DNA from: Hyphomicrobiales bacterium
Lineage (GTDB): Bacteria; Pseudomonadota; Alphaproteobacteria; Rhizobiales; Devosiaceae
Direction: 5' to 3'
Assembly: GCA_027487555.1 (NCBI GenBank)
Contig: JAIYDI010000042.1
Coordinates: 124,001 to 188,000, forward strand
Length of the DNA: 64,000 bases
Notes under the pieces: generated by a model
The model's database searches: none
What the model saw: only the letters and a program-made list of their open reading frames with translations
Told to the model about the DNA's origin: nothing
Made by a program: the position numbers and the translations under genes
Part shown: positions 1-8,368 of the stretch, one piece after another
Position numbering within the stretch: position 1 is the first letter of the stretch
How the letters are laid out: the number at the start of each line of letters is the position of its first letter

Positions 1-219
1 CCGTCCGACCTGATCGATCTGCTGAAGTCAGGCGATATCACGGTGGAAGTCGAGGATGAGGATCGGCTGGCCTATCGCGACGATCTCGATCACTGGGCCT
101 ATGACATCCTCACCGGAACCTTTGTGTCCGTGCCGACGGTAAGTGGCGCGCGGTCCAGTGGTCCGGGGACCACGATGGTCTTCAACGAGGCGACGGGGAC
201 GTTTGTGACGACAGGGTGA
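1..219 (+). CDS. C-terminal fragment of unidentified protein
   Basis: The window opens inside a reading frame that runs from base 1 to a TGA at 217-219, giving the last 72 residues. The fragment has an acidic stretch (VEVEDEDR) followed by a Gly/Thr/Ser-rich tail ending FVTTG, with few basic residues. No family is recognisable. It lies on the same strand as, and just upstream of, the beta-barrel/HlyD/M50/SecA-like cluster, so it could be the C-terminus of that system's cargo or another component. That is inference from position only. A GC-rich hairpin follows at 231-256. Confidence 0.55.
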   Translation, partial: PSDLIDLLKSGDITVEVEDEDRLAYRDDLDHWAYDILTGTFVSVPTVSGARSSGPGTTMVFNEATGTFVTTG

Positions 220-230
220 TGGAAGAACGT

Positions 231-256
231 CTGCCGCGGTGCTCGTGCCGCGGCAG
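231..256 (+). terminator. GC-rich hairpin after the truncated gene
   Basis: Perfect 9-bp inverted repeat CTGCCGCGG / CCGCGGCAG with an 8-nt loop, 12 bp after the upstream stop codon. No T-run follows, so it may be a processing or stabilising hairpin or a weak terminator rather than a classical intrinsic terminator. Confidence 0.4.
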
Positions 257-387
257 GTCCGGCACGGGTGTTGCCATGCGGTCACTTTGCGACGCCCGCA
301 TGGGGACAAGTGCTACGAAGTTCGTTGTATACCGGAGCGATTCGACACCATAATGAATGCAATTTGGTGTCTCTTGTGGGGAGACGT

Positions 388-1683
388 ATGCAGAAGATCG
401 CTTTGGCCGCGGCGTGCGGACTGATTTGGGTAGGCGGCGCGGCCGCGGCAGATCTTGCGATCTATGCCGAACCGTCTCCGTCGCAGCCTGTGTCGAGTTC
501 CCTGGCGCTGGCAGGGTTCTATGTCGGGTTGAACATCGGCAACGCCTTTGAAGGCTTCGAGTATACCGATAACGACTTCGATCCCCCCGAGACCTACGAT
601 TTTGCCAAGGATCCGCTGCTTTACGGGTTTGCGGTTGGCTATGATGCCCCAGTTTCCGGCCGTTGGCTGCTCGGCGCCGAGTTGCGCTACGACCAGTTGG
701 ACGCCGCGTTTGCCCCGTTCTCCGACGCCGGGCTCCCGACTCTTTTCAAGATGCACAGCAGCACGAGCGTCGTGGCGAAGGTAGGCTACCTGACCGCCCC
801 CGGCACGCAGGTCTATGGTGTACTTGGTTACGGTTCGGTCGCGGTCGAGGCGGAGGAAGGCTTTGATGGCTGGGCTACCGGGAATGTCGGGGGCATTGTC
901 GCCGGCATTGGTGCCGAGACGCGCCTGACCGATCTGCTGTCGGCCAGCGTCGATGCGCGCTATTTCCGCGGCGGCAGCACGTTCGTCACCGAGGACGACG
1001 AGGAGTTTCTGCCCAAGTATCTTATGGTCACGGCTGGCCTGAAGGTCCGCACGGGTCAGCCCGCGGCAGACACGGAACTTGCGTCGTCGCAACCTTATGA
1101 CTTCACCGGTTTCAGCCTTGGCGCTTCGCTCGATGGCGCGGTCGGGTCAATGGTCCGGACGGTGTCGACCCCCGGGGCTGAAACGGGTCCGTTCTGGTCC
1201 GAAAACGTCGGTGCAGGCGTTAGGGCGGGTTTTGATGGGGCGTTTGGAGATATCTTCCTCGCCGGTGTCGGTGCGACGGCCGACTTCTATCACCTGCCAT
1301 TCTACGATCCGGCGCAAGACTCTCCCGATGTGGCTGGCACGACACTGTTCGGCACGGTCGAGAGCGTGTTTGCATTGACTGGCAAGCTGGGCGTTCAGGT
1401 CGACCCGAGCGCCGTGCTTTACGCCAAGGCGGGCTTCGCCGCGATCTACACCACCGCCAACGAGGATTTCTTCGCTCTGGACGGCGGAGGAACGAAGGTT
1501 TTGCCAGGCTACCAGGTTGGTATCGGTTTGGAGACTGCTCTGGTCGACAACTGGACGCTCTCGGTTGAAGGTCTCTATACAGAGGCGCTGGAGGGGCTCA
1601 CGACCGAAAATACGCAGTTGAATCAGGTGGCGTTGTTTCCGCATCTGCTGACAGGCAATGTCGGGGTGAATTATCGCTTCTAG
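388..1683 (+). CDS. Tandem outer-membrane beta-barrel protein
   Basis: A 431-residue secreted protein. The start is the ATG at 388, preceded by GGGGAG, because it gives a clean signal peptide (MQKIALAAACG... cleaved after about residue 21); an upstream in-frame ATG at 268 would add a non-signal extension. The mature protein alternates short polar and hydrophobic stretches rich in Gly, Tyr and Phe, and ends in the YRF typical of outer-membrane barrels. It appears to hold two successive Omp25/31-like modules, opening at about residue 43 (GFYVGLNIG) and about residue 236 (GFSLGASLDG). It is the first complete gene of a cluster with two HlyD-like adaptors and a SecA-like ATPase, so a role as that system's outer-membrane component is an inference. 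Confidence 0.75.
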   Translation: MQKIALAAACGLIWVGGAAAADLAIYAEPSPSQPVSSSLALAGFYVGLNIGNAFEGFEYTDNDFDPPETYDFAKDPLLYGFAVGYDAPVSGRWLLGAELRYDQLDAAFAPFSDAGLPTLFKMHSSTSVVAKVGYLTAPGTQVYGVLGYGSVAVEAEEGFDGWATGNVGGIVAGIGAETRLTDLLSASVDARYFRGGSTFVTEDDEEFLPKYLMVTAGLKVRTGQPAADTELASSQPYDFTGFSLGASLDGAVGSMVRTVSTPGAETGPFWSENVGAGVRAGFDGAFGDIFLAGVGATADFYHLPFYDPAQDSPDVAGTTLFGTVESVFALTGKLGVQVDPSAVLYAKAGFAAIYTTANEDFFALDGGGTKVLPGYQVGIGLETALVDNWTLSVEGLYTEALEGLTTENTQLNQVALFPHLLTGNVGVNYRF

Positions 1684-1748
1684 CGCCGGCCGGCCGCGCG
1701 TTACCGGGCGGCCGAGACGGTGCCCTTTGTGTATGGAGTAGGGGCATT

Positions 1749-2057
1749 ATGGCAAGTAAATCGAAATCCGAACCGGCGACCGAGCAGGCGGCTGCGGAGC
1801 AGGGCGGGGTCGTGTGGAAAGAAGACGCGATGCGTACCGAGTTCGCCAATGTGGTGAACGTGCAGGGCACGCGTGAGCAGGTGGATATATTCTTCGGCAC
1901 CAATCGCACATGGTCGCCGCAGTCTGGCGCGCCGGTCGTGGTTGAACTGTCCAACCGCATGATCATGACGCCATTGGCCGCCAAGCGGCTGAGTGCCATC
2001 CTGGATACCGTGCTCCGGGAACACGAGCGGCGCTATGGCGTCCTTGAAGTCGAGTGA
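1749..2057 (+). CDS. DUF3467 family protein
   Basis: A 102-residue soluble protein. The central part (RTEFANVVNVQ... VDIFFGTNR) and the C-terminal part (NRMIMTPLAAKRLSAILDTVLREHERRYG) match the layout I know for DUF3467: a short beta-rich core, then an alpha helix carrying a 'M(S/T)P..AKRL' motif. The function of the family is not known to me. It follows the barrel gene by 65 bp and overlaps the next gene by 23 bp in another frame, which implies co-translation with the GAF-HlyD protein. No signal peptide or membrane segment, so it should be cytoplasmic. Confidence 0.75.
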   Translation: MASKSKSEPATEQAAAEQGGVVWKEDAMRTEFANVVNVQGTREQVDIFFGTNRTWSPQSGAPVVVELSNRMIMTPLAAKRLSAILDTVLREHERRYGVLEVE

Positions 2058-3933
2058 TCCTGTTTCCGGTCATGAGCTAGATCGGCAAGCAGAGGTGTCG
2101 CCGGAGGCAGCGACCGCCGCTGATCCACCGGCGGAAGCCGAGCTCTGGCGCAGTTTTCTGGCACCTTCGACGGACGAGCAGTTCTTCGAACTGTTCCCGG
2201 CGCTCCTCGCGCGTCAGATCGAAGGGGCGCGGCAAGTCGCGCTGTTTCGTCATGACAAAGGTCAGGGTCTGTCTACCGTCTGGCCGGCCGGAACATCGAT
2301 CGATCCGATTGCTGAGCTTGTTGGCCTGGTTTTCGCCGATGGGCGCCCGATGCTGCGCATGGGACGAACGATCGGCGGGGCGACCCGTATCATAGCAGTA
2401 CCGGTTGCCGTGGATTCGGCGACGGTCGCGGTGCTTGTGACCACCATCGCCGCTGGCGCATCCGACCCCGAAGACCTGGCCGCCCGTCAGGTCCGCCAGC
2501 TCCAGTGGAGCCTCGGCTGGCTCAGGGATCGACTGGGCAGCGGTACCAGTGCGTCTCTCAAGCTCGAGCGCGACAGAACGCGCCGGGTGCTGGATGTGCT
2601 GGCCACCGTTCTGGACCGACAGGGATTTCGTGCCGCGACCCTTGCCGCGGTGACGGACCTTGCCGTGGCATTCGGCGCCAGCCGGGTCAGCCTCGGGTTC
2701 CGCCGATGGGGTGCCTCGCGGGTCGAGGCGATATCGCACAGCTCTACCTTTTCTCGTCGGGTGAAACTCGTTCAACACATCAGCCGAGCCATGGACGAGG
2801 CCATCGATCAACGCAGCCTCATCCGATACCCGACCTCGGCGGACGAGTTGGTCTTTTCTACCGCCCATGCCGAACTCGCTACCGACGCCAAGAGTGGCAG
2901 CATCGTTACTGTCCCGATCTTCGTGGTCGATGCCTATGAAGGCGCGTTCGTTTTCGAGCGCTCTGGCGGTGCGGTCTTTGAAACAGAAGCCATGACCCAG
3001 ATTTCGGCCGCCGTGGCCGCGATCGGTCCGCTGCTCTACGAAAAGCGGCTGAACGACCGCTGGCTGATCGTCAAGGCCTGGGATTCGACCATCCGGCAGC
3101 TCCGCCGGCTTCTGGGCCCAGGATACATGGGCAGGAAGCTCGCGGCTTTGTTGGTCCTGGCGAGTGTGGCGACGTTGACTCTGTGGACAGAAACCTTCCA
3201 CGTCGTCGCCAATGCGCAGTTGGAGCCGCTCGAGCGGCGCGCTGTCGTTTCGGCCTATGATGGCTATGTGCAGTCGGCGAAGGCGCGAGCCGGCGACGTC
3301 GTCAAGGCGGGCGACGAACTGGCCGCGCTCGAGGACCGTGAACTCAATCTCGAACGCTTGCGCTGGGTCACCGAAAAGCAGCAGCACCAGTATGAGTATG
3401 ATCGGGCTCTGGCGGCGCGCGAACTCGCCAACATCAATGTCGTGAAGGCCCAGATCGAGCAGGCCGAGGCGCAGATTGCGCTTATCGACGAGCAGATCAC
3501 CCGCACGGTGCTGACCTCACCTTTTGATGGCCTGATCGTGAAGGGCGACCTCACGCAACGCATCGGGGCTTCGGTAAGCCGTGGCGAGACCTTGTTCGAG
3601 CTGTCGCCGCTCTCTCGCTACCGTGTGGTGGCGGATGTCGGTGAGCGGGATATCGCCCGTTTGGAGCCCGGGCAGCAGGGCGAGGTCGTGTTTGCGGCTT
3701 TGCCGGACCAGCCAATCGCGATTGTGATCGATCGGATCACGCCCGTCGCCTCCGAGGGGCAGGATGGTACCGGCTTCCGCGTCGAGGCCTCGCTGGCGGG
3801 GGATAATGAGCGGCTCCGGCCCGGCATGACCGGCGTGGCGCGTATCGACCTCGACCAGCAATCCGTCATCGCGATCTGGACGCGCCCATTCCTCGATTGG
3901 CTCGGCCTGCTCTGGTGGCGGCTGGTCCCCTAA
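2035..3933 (+). CDS. GAF-TM-HlyD membrane fusion adaptor
   Basis: A 632-residue protein. I take the ATG at 2035, inside the end of the DUF3467 gene, as the start. Residues about 45-140 look like a degenerate GAF-type sensor fold and about 182-338 like a second, better GAF domain (FRAATLAAVTDLAVAFGASRV... through GAFVFERSG). One transmembrane helix follows at about 368-388. The periplasmic part is HlyD-like: a biotinyl-lipoyl half (VVSAYDGYVQSAKARAGDVVKAGDELA), a coiled-coil hairpin rich in Glu/Gln/Ala, the second lipoyl half (VLTSPFDGLIVKGDL) and a barrel. Known HlyD proteins bridge inner- and outer-membrane components of export pumps. A large cytoplasmic sensor fused in front of HlyD is unusual. 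Confidence 0.8.
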   Translation: MASLKSSDPVSGHELDRQAEVSPEAATAADPPAEAELWRSFLAPSTDEQFFELFPALLARQIEGARQVALFRHDKGQGLSTVWPAGTSIDPIAELVGLVFADGRPMLRMGRTIGGATRIIAVPVAVDSATVAVLVTTIAAGASDPEDLAARQVRQLQWSLGWLRDRLGSGTSASLKLERDRTRRVLDVLATVLDRQGFRAATLAAVTDLAVAFGASRVSLGFRRWGASRVEAISHSSTFSRRVKLVQHISRAMDEAIDQRSLIRYPTSADELVFSTAHAELATDAKSGSIVTVPIFVVDAYEGAFVFERSGGAVFETEAMTQISAAVAAIGPLLYEKRLNDRWLIVKAWDSTIRQLRRLLGPGYMGRKLAALLVLASVATLTLWTETFHVVANAQLEPLERRAVVSAYDGYVQSAKARAGDVVKAGDELAALEDRELNLERLRWVTEKQQHQYEYDRALAARELANINVVKAQIEQAEAQIALIDEQITRTVLTSPFDGLIVKGDLTQRIGASVSRGETLFELSPLSRYRVVADVGERDIARLEPGQQGEVVFAALPDQPIAIVIDRITPVASEGQDGTGFRVEASLAGDNERLRPGMTGVARIDLDQQSVIAIWTRPFLDWLGLLWWRLVP

Positions 3934-3934
3934 A

Positions 3935-3981
3935 GTGCTTTCAGGGAAACGGGCCACGGTTTTCCGGTTCGGAAGCGTGAC
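3935..3981. repeat. Dispersed 47-bp intergenic repeat, copy 1
   Basis: This stretch between the adaptor gene and the M50 gene closely matches 55204-55250; the block at 3956-3977 is identical over 22 bp to 55225-55246. The core contains TTCCGGTTCGGAA, an inverted repeat. It lies between genes in both places. Such short non-coding elements are common in Hyphomicrobiales genomes; its function is unknown. Confidence 0.65.
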
Positions 3982-4046
3982 AGACGAAGGACTTGGAGCA
4001 GTTCAGCGTTTCGGGTGAAACGTGAAATGATCTGGTAAGGCGCAAC

Positions 4047-6194
4047 GTGAACCATTCCCTGCTGTCATCTTCCTGGTATCGGGTTGCACCTCTGAAGCCG
4101 CGCCTGCGCGAACAGGCGGTCATTCATCGCCAGCGCTTCCGCAAGACCGTCTGGTACGTGCTTGAGGACCGGCAGAACGGCAAGTTCCACCGCCTGTCCA
4201 CTGCTGCGAACCTCGCCGTCGCGCTGATGGACGGCAAGCGAACCATGGAGGAGATCTGGGACGGGGTAGGGCAGAGGGCTGGTGACGATCCTCCCACTCA
4301 GGACGAGATGATCCTGCTCCTTGCGCAACTGCACAGCTCCGACCTGCTGCAAGGAGAACTGCCCCCGGACTTCGGCGAACTGGCCGAGCGCTCTGAAAAG
4401 ACGGCGCGGACCAACATCATCAGCAGGCTGAAAAACCCGTTGGCGCTGAGGATCCCCGTCTGGGACCCGGACCGATTCCTGGACGCGACCGCAAGCGTCG
4501 CCCGTCCGATCTTCAGCTGGTTCGGGTTTGCGGTCTGGCTGGTGCTGTCCGTCGTCGGCGTCGCCCTTGCCGCCCTGCATTGGGATGGGCTGCAGTCCGC
4601 CGCCGCCACACAGTTGGTCAATGCCGGCAATCTGGCACTCATTGCCCTGACCTATCCAGTGATCAAGGCCCTTCATGAGGCGGGGCACGCCTATGCGACG
4701 AAGGTCTTTGGCGGGCACGTCCATGAGTTCGGCTTCATGCTGCTTATCCTCGTGCCTGCGCCCTATGTGGATGCGACGGCGGCTACTGCCTTTGCCAGCA
4801 AGTGGCAGCGGATCGTTGTCAGCGCCGCCGGCATCATGGTGGAAACCGGTCTCGCCGCACTGGCCATGATCTTCTGGCTCAACGCCGAACCTGGGCTTGC
4901 CAAGGAACTGGCGTTCAACGTCATGTTGATCGGCGGCGTGTCGACGCTGCTGTTCAACGGCAACCCGCTGCTCCGCTTCGATGGATACTACGTGCTTGCG
5001 GACTTTCTCGAAATTCCGAATCTTGGCACGCGCGCAAACAAGTATTTCTTCTACCTCATCCAACGTTACGCTTTCGGCGTGCGCACGGCGGACAATCCCT
5101 CGCACGACCGTAGTGAACGGAAGTGGCTGTTTGTATACGCGATTGCCGCCTTTCTCTATCGCGTGGTCCTGAGCCTCTCGATTGCAATGCTCGTAGCGAC
5201 GCGCCTCTTCTTCGTGGGCGTGGCCTTGGCATTGCTGACGTTGTTTTCGACGTTCGTTATGCCGGTACTGAAAGGCATCAAATATCTGTTCACATCGCCA
5301 TCCCTCCGTCACGAGCGGCGGCGCGCGATGACAGTGACCGGGGCCGTCCTCGCAGGCGTGTTCCTTGTGGTCGGGGTGCTCCCGCTGCCCTACGCGACCG
5401 TTGCGCAAGGGATTGTCTGGTTGCCGGGTGAATCTGAGGTACGCGCGGGCTCGGCTGGCGTCGTGACGCAGATGGCCGAGTTGGGAACCTCCGCTCATGT
5501 CACTGCCGGCACGCCGCTCGTAACTCTCGAGGACCCAGGCATTGCCGCGCGCATCGGCGTTCTCGATGCCCGTATCGCCGAACTCGATGCCCGTTACCTC
5601 GCCTTGCAGTTTAGCAATCGCGTTCAGGCAGCGCAGGTCCTGCAGCAGCGAGACCATCTCGATGCGCAGAAGGCCGACCTTGTGGAGCGTCAGGGGCGAC
5701 TTGTCGCCACGGCCCCGATTGATGGGCACTTCATTCCCCTCGCTCACAATGTGCCGGGCAGTTTCGTGCCCCAAGGAAGGCTGCTCGGCTATGTCCTCGA
5801 CGATGCGGAGCCCGTGGTGCGGGTTGTGGTTCCGCAGTCCGATGTCGACTTGGTGAGAGCGGCCACGGACGGCATCGAAGTGCGGTATTCCTTCGCGCCG
5901 GACCGCGCCGTGACCGGCCGCATCATTCGCGAGATCCCCACCGCACAGAATGATCTCCCAAGCCTGGCGCTGGCCGAGCGGGCGGGGGGCGATATTCCCA
6001 TCGGGCACAATGCCGACGGCGCACCCGTGGCGCTCGAGCGGATCTTCATCATCGATGTGATCACCGAACGGCCGCCACACGCACTGCCCTATGGCGCCCG
6101 CGCCTATGTGCGCTTCATGCACGCGCCCGAGCCGCTCTATGCGCGGCTGGTCCGCTCCCTGCGTCAGACGCTGCTGCGTGTGTTCGGTGTGTGA
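4047..6194 (+). CDS. PqqD-like / M50 site-2 protease / biotinyl-lipoyl fusion
   Basis: A 715-residue membrane protein starting at GTG 4047. Residues about 32-115 resemble a PqqD-type winged-helix peptide-binding domain (VWYVLEDRQNGKFHRLS... EIWDGVGQ). After a transmembrane segment near 155-178 comes an intramembrane metalloprotease core: HEAGH at 210-214 and N-x-x-P-x4-DG (NGNPLLRFDG) at 304-313, the zinc-binding motifs of site-2 proteases. Further helices follow up to about 455. The last 250 residues are an HlyD-like biotinyl-lipoyl/barrel region (VRAGSAGVVTQMAEL... ATAPIDGHFIPL). Known PqqD domains bind peptide precursors, M50 enzymes cut within membranes, and HlyD regions link envelope layers. 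The fusion therefore suggests recognition, cleavage and hand-over of an exported polypeptide, which is inference. Confidence 0.85.
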   Translation: MNHSLLSSSWYRVAPLKPRLREQAVIHRQRFRKTVWYVLEDRQNGKFHRLSTAANLAVALMDGKRTMEEIWDGVGQRAGDDPPTQDEMILLLAQLHSSDLLQGELPPDFGELAERSEKTARTNIISRLKNPLALRIPVWDPDRFLDATASVARPIFSWFGFAVWLVLSVVGVALAALHWDGLQSAAATQLVNAGNLALIALTYPVIKALHEAGHAYATKVFGGHVHEFGFMLLILVPAPYVDATAATAFASKWQRIVVSAAGIMVETGLAALAMIFWLNAEPGLAKELAFNVMLIGGVSTLLFNGNPLLRFDGYYVLADFLEIPNLGTRANKYFFYLIQRYAFGVRTADNPSHDRSERKWLFVYAIAAFLYRVVLSLSIAMLVATRLFFVGVALALLTLFSTFVMPVLKGIKYLFTSPSLRHERRRAMTVTGAVLAGVFLVVGVLPLPYATVAQGIVWLPGESEVRAGSAGVVTQMAELGTSAHVTAGTPLVTLEDPGIAARIGVLDARIAELDARYLALQFSNRVQAAQVLQQRDHLDAQKADLVERQGRLVATAPIDGHFIPLAHNVPGSFVPQGRLLGYVLDDAEPVVRVVVPQSDVDLVRAATDGIEVRYSFAPDRAVTGRIIREIPTAQNDLPSLALAERAGGDIPIGHNADGAPVALERIFIIDVITERPPHALPYGARAYVRFMHAPEPLYARLVRSLRQTLLRVFGV

Positions 6195-6197
6195 CCC

Positions 6198-8183
6198 ATG
6201 AGGCATGACATCCCGCGCGCGCCCCTGCTTCATCCCTACCAGTTCGTGCGGCACAAGGAGCCGAAGGGCCTCGACAAGATTGCAAAGGGCATCTGGTGGC
6301 GCATCGATCTGATGTTGGCGCGGCGCCATTTGTTTGCCTTGCGGCTTACGGTGCGCCGGGCTGGCAAGCTCGAGGCGCGGTTCTCGGGGCTGGACGATGC
6401 AGCGCTCGACGCCCTGGCCCCCGATATCGGCGGACGTTTGAGACGCTATGGCCTGAAGCATCACGGACTCTTGGGCGAAACGCTGGCCTATCTGCGCGAG
6501 GTAACCCGGCGCACGCTGGGCCGACGTGCCTATGATGTGCAATTGCTTGGCGCGGCGACGCTGCTAAGCGGCCACATCGCCGAAATGGCGACTGGCGAAG
6601 GCAAGACGATGACCGCGGCCATGGCCGCCGCACTCAACGCCATGGCTGGCCGGCCGGTGCATGTTGTGACGGTCAACGACTATCTGGCTGAGCGTGACGC
6701 TGAACTGGGCCGCCCCTTGTTCGAACGCCTGGGCTTTGCATTGGGCATCATCGTTGGCGGGCAGGATCTGCAGGAGCGGCAAGCCATCTACGCTGCTGAC
6801 ATTGTCTATTGTACCAACAAGGAAGTGGCGTTCGACGCCTTGCGCGATCGGCTGGTCCTCGGCGACAGGGATGGCGATGCGCGGCTCCGCCTGGATGCCC
6901 TGCGCGTCGGTGGCAGCGTCGGCGAGGAACTTCGGTTGCGCGGCCTCAACGCTGCGATTGTCGACGAGGCCGACAGCGTGCTTGTCGACGAGGCCCGCAC
7001 GCCGCTGATCATCTCCCGGACCGTGCCCTCGCCCTTCGACGGCGCAGCAGGCAGGGAGGCGCTGGAACTGGCATCTTCCATGCGGCGGGGTGTCGACTTC
7101 GAGCTCCATGGCACAGAGCGCCGCATTTCGCTGACCGAAGCCGGGCGCGATATTGTCGCCGGCTTTGCCGAAGGGCGTGGCAATGAATGGCGCGGCGTAA
7201 TTCGCCGTGAAGAACTCGTGCGGCAAGCCCTGACTGCCTTGTTCCTGTTTGAGCGCGACAAGCACTACATGCTGCGCGACGACAAGGTAGTCATCGTCGA
7301 CGAGCACACCGGCCGAGCCATGCCAGACCGCAGCTGGAGCGACGGGCTGCATCAGTTGATCGAACTGAAGGAGGGCCTCGAGCCATCCAAGGCGCGCCAG
7401 ACACTCGCCCGCATGACCTATCAACGCTTGTTCCGTCGGTACAGCTATGTCGGCGGGCTGACCGGCACGGCGCGGCAGGTGGCGGGGGAACTGCGCCAGG
7501 TTTACGGGCTCGCTGTCGTGCCAATTCCCACACACCGCAAGGTGCAGCGGCGCCATGCGCCCACTCGGGTGCTTGGAAACCGCGAAAGGCACTGGCGCGC
7601 CGTCATTGACCGTGTCGCTGAACTGCACCGCCACGGGGCACCGGTCCTGATCGGCACACGCACGGTCGCATCTTCGCTCGAACTTGGCCGAAGGCTTGCT
7701 GAAGCGGGTTTGCCACACGCCGTGCTCAATGCCCGGCAGGATGGCGAGGAGGCCGATATCGTGGCGAGGGCCGGCAATCGTGGCGCCATCACCGTTGCAA
7801 CCAACATGGCTGGCCGGGGGACCGACATCCAGTTGGGCGCGGGGGTGGAATCCCTTGGTGGTCTTCATGTCATCATGGTCGAAAGACAGGAAGCGCGTCG
7901 CATCGATCGCCAGCTTGCTGGCCGCGCCGGCAGACAAGGGCAACCAGGCGGCTTCGAGCCGATTCTCGGTCTCGATGACGGCATTCTGGTGGAGGCCGGA
8001 GGCGTGCTCTGGCGGGCCGTCGCCAGGTTCGGTGTCATCACCGGGCAGGGTTGGCTTGCAGCCCTCGCCATAGACCAGGCTCAGCTTCGCCTGGAGCGCA
8101 GCCATGCGTCCATGCGTCGGCAATTGTTGCAGACAGACGTCCAGCAGGCCAAATCCTTGGCCTTTGCGGGCCGGCAGGAATAG
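6198..8183 (+). CDS. SecA-like ATPase, short paralogue
   Basis: A 661-residue protein starting 4 bp after the M50 gene. SecA/DEAD motor motifs are all present: Walker A (ATGEGKT, about 131-137), TVNDYLAERD, DEADSVLVDEARTPLIIS (about 256-273), GGLTGTA, NMAGRGTDIQLG (from 536) and GRAGRQGQPG (about 575). Housekeeping SecA is usually 850-950 residues. This one ends soon after motor domain 2 and lacks the C-terminal zinc-binding linker, with a shortened or missing helical wing/scaffold. Loss of the zinc tail would remove SecB binding. Its place at the end of the barrel/HlyD/M50 cluster suggests a motor devoted to that pathway. It is probably not the essential SecA, though I cannot see the rest of the genome. 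Confidence 0.85.
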   Translation: MRHDIPRAPLLHPYQFVRHKEPKGLDKIAKGIWWRIDLMLARRHLFALRLTVRRAGKLEARFSGLDDAALDALAPDIGGRLRRYGLKHHGLLGETLAYLREVTRRTLGRRAYDVQLLGAATLLSGHIAEMATGEGKTMTAAMAAALNAMAGRPVHVVTVNDYLAERDAELGRPLFERLGFALGIIVGGQDLQERQAIYAADIVYCTNKEVAFDALRDRLVLGDRDGDARLRLDALRVGGSVGEELRLRGLNAAIVDEADSVLVDEARTPLIISRTVPSPFDGAAGREALELASSMRRGVDFELHGTERRISLTEAGRDIVAGFAEGRGNEWRGVIRREELVRQALTALFLFERDKHYMLRDDKVVIVDEHTGRAMPDRSWSDGLHQLIELKEGLEPSKARQTLARMTYQRLFRRYSYVGGLTGTARQVAGELRQVYGLAVVPIPTHRKVQRRHAPTRVLGNRERHWRAVIDRVAELHRHGAPVLIGTRTVASSLELGRRLAEAGLPHAVLNARQDGEEADIVARAGNRGAITVATNMAGRGTDIQLGAGVESLGGLHVIMVERQEARRIDRQLAGRAGRQGQPGGFEPILGLDDGILVEAGGVLWRAVARFGVITGQGWLAALAIDQAQLRLERSHASMRRQLLQTDVQQAKSLAFAGRQE

Positions 8184-8368
8184 GGCCAGCGCCCGGGACG
8201 ATCCACCTCGCGCACTGCGGCGCCTTTCGTCCAAGACGCGGAAGCATGATCCTGGGCGCCAGGCCTCGCCGCCGAAACGGACCCACCCGATTTTCGGCCC
8301 AGACTCCGAGCACAGCGTTTTCGCCTGTCTCCGGCCACTCCTCAGATTGGGGAGAGACCGGGCCCGCG

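Noticed and set aside
4065..6542. Long open frame of 825 codons on the minus strand, opposite the M50 and SecA-like genes
   Set aside because: High-GC shadow: the product is rich in Arg, His and Gln with no domain, while the plus-strand frames carry clear protease and ATPase motifs.
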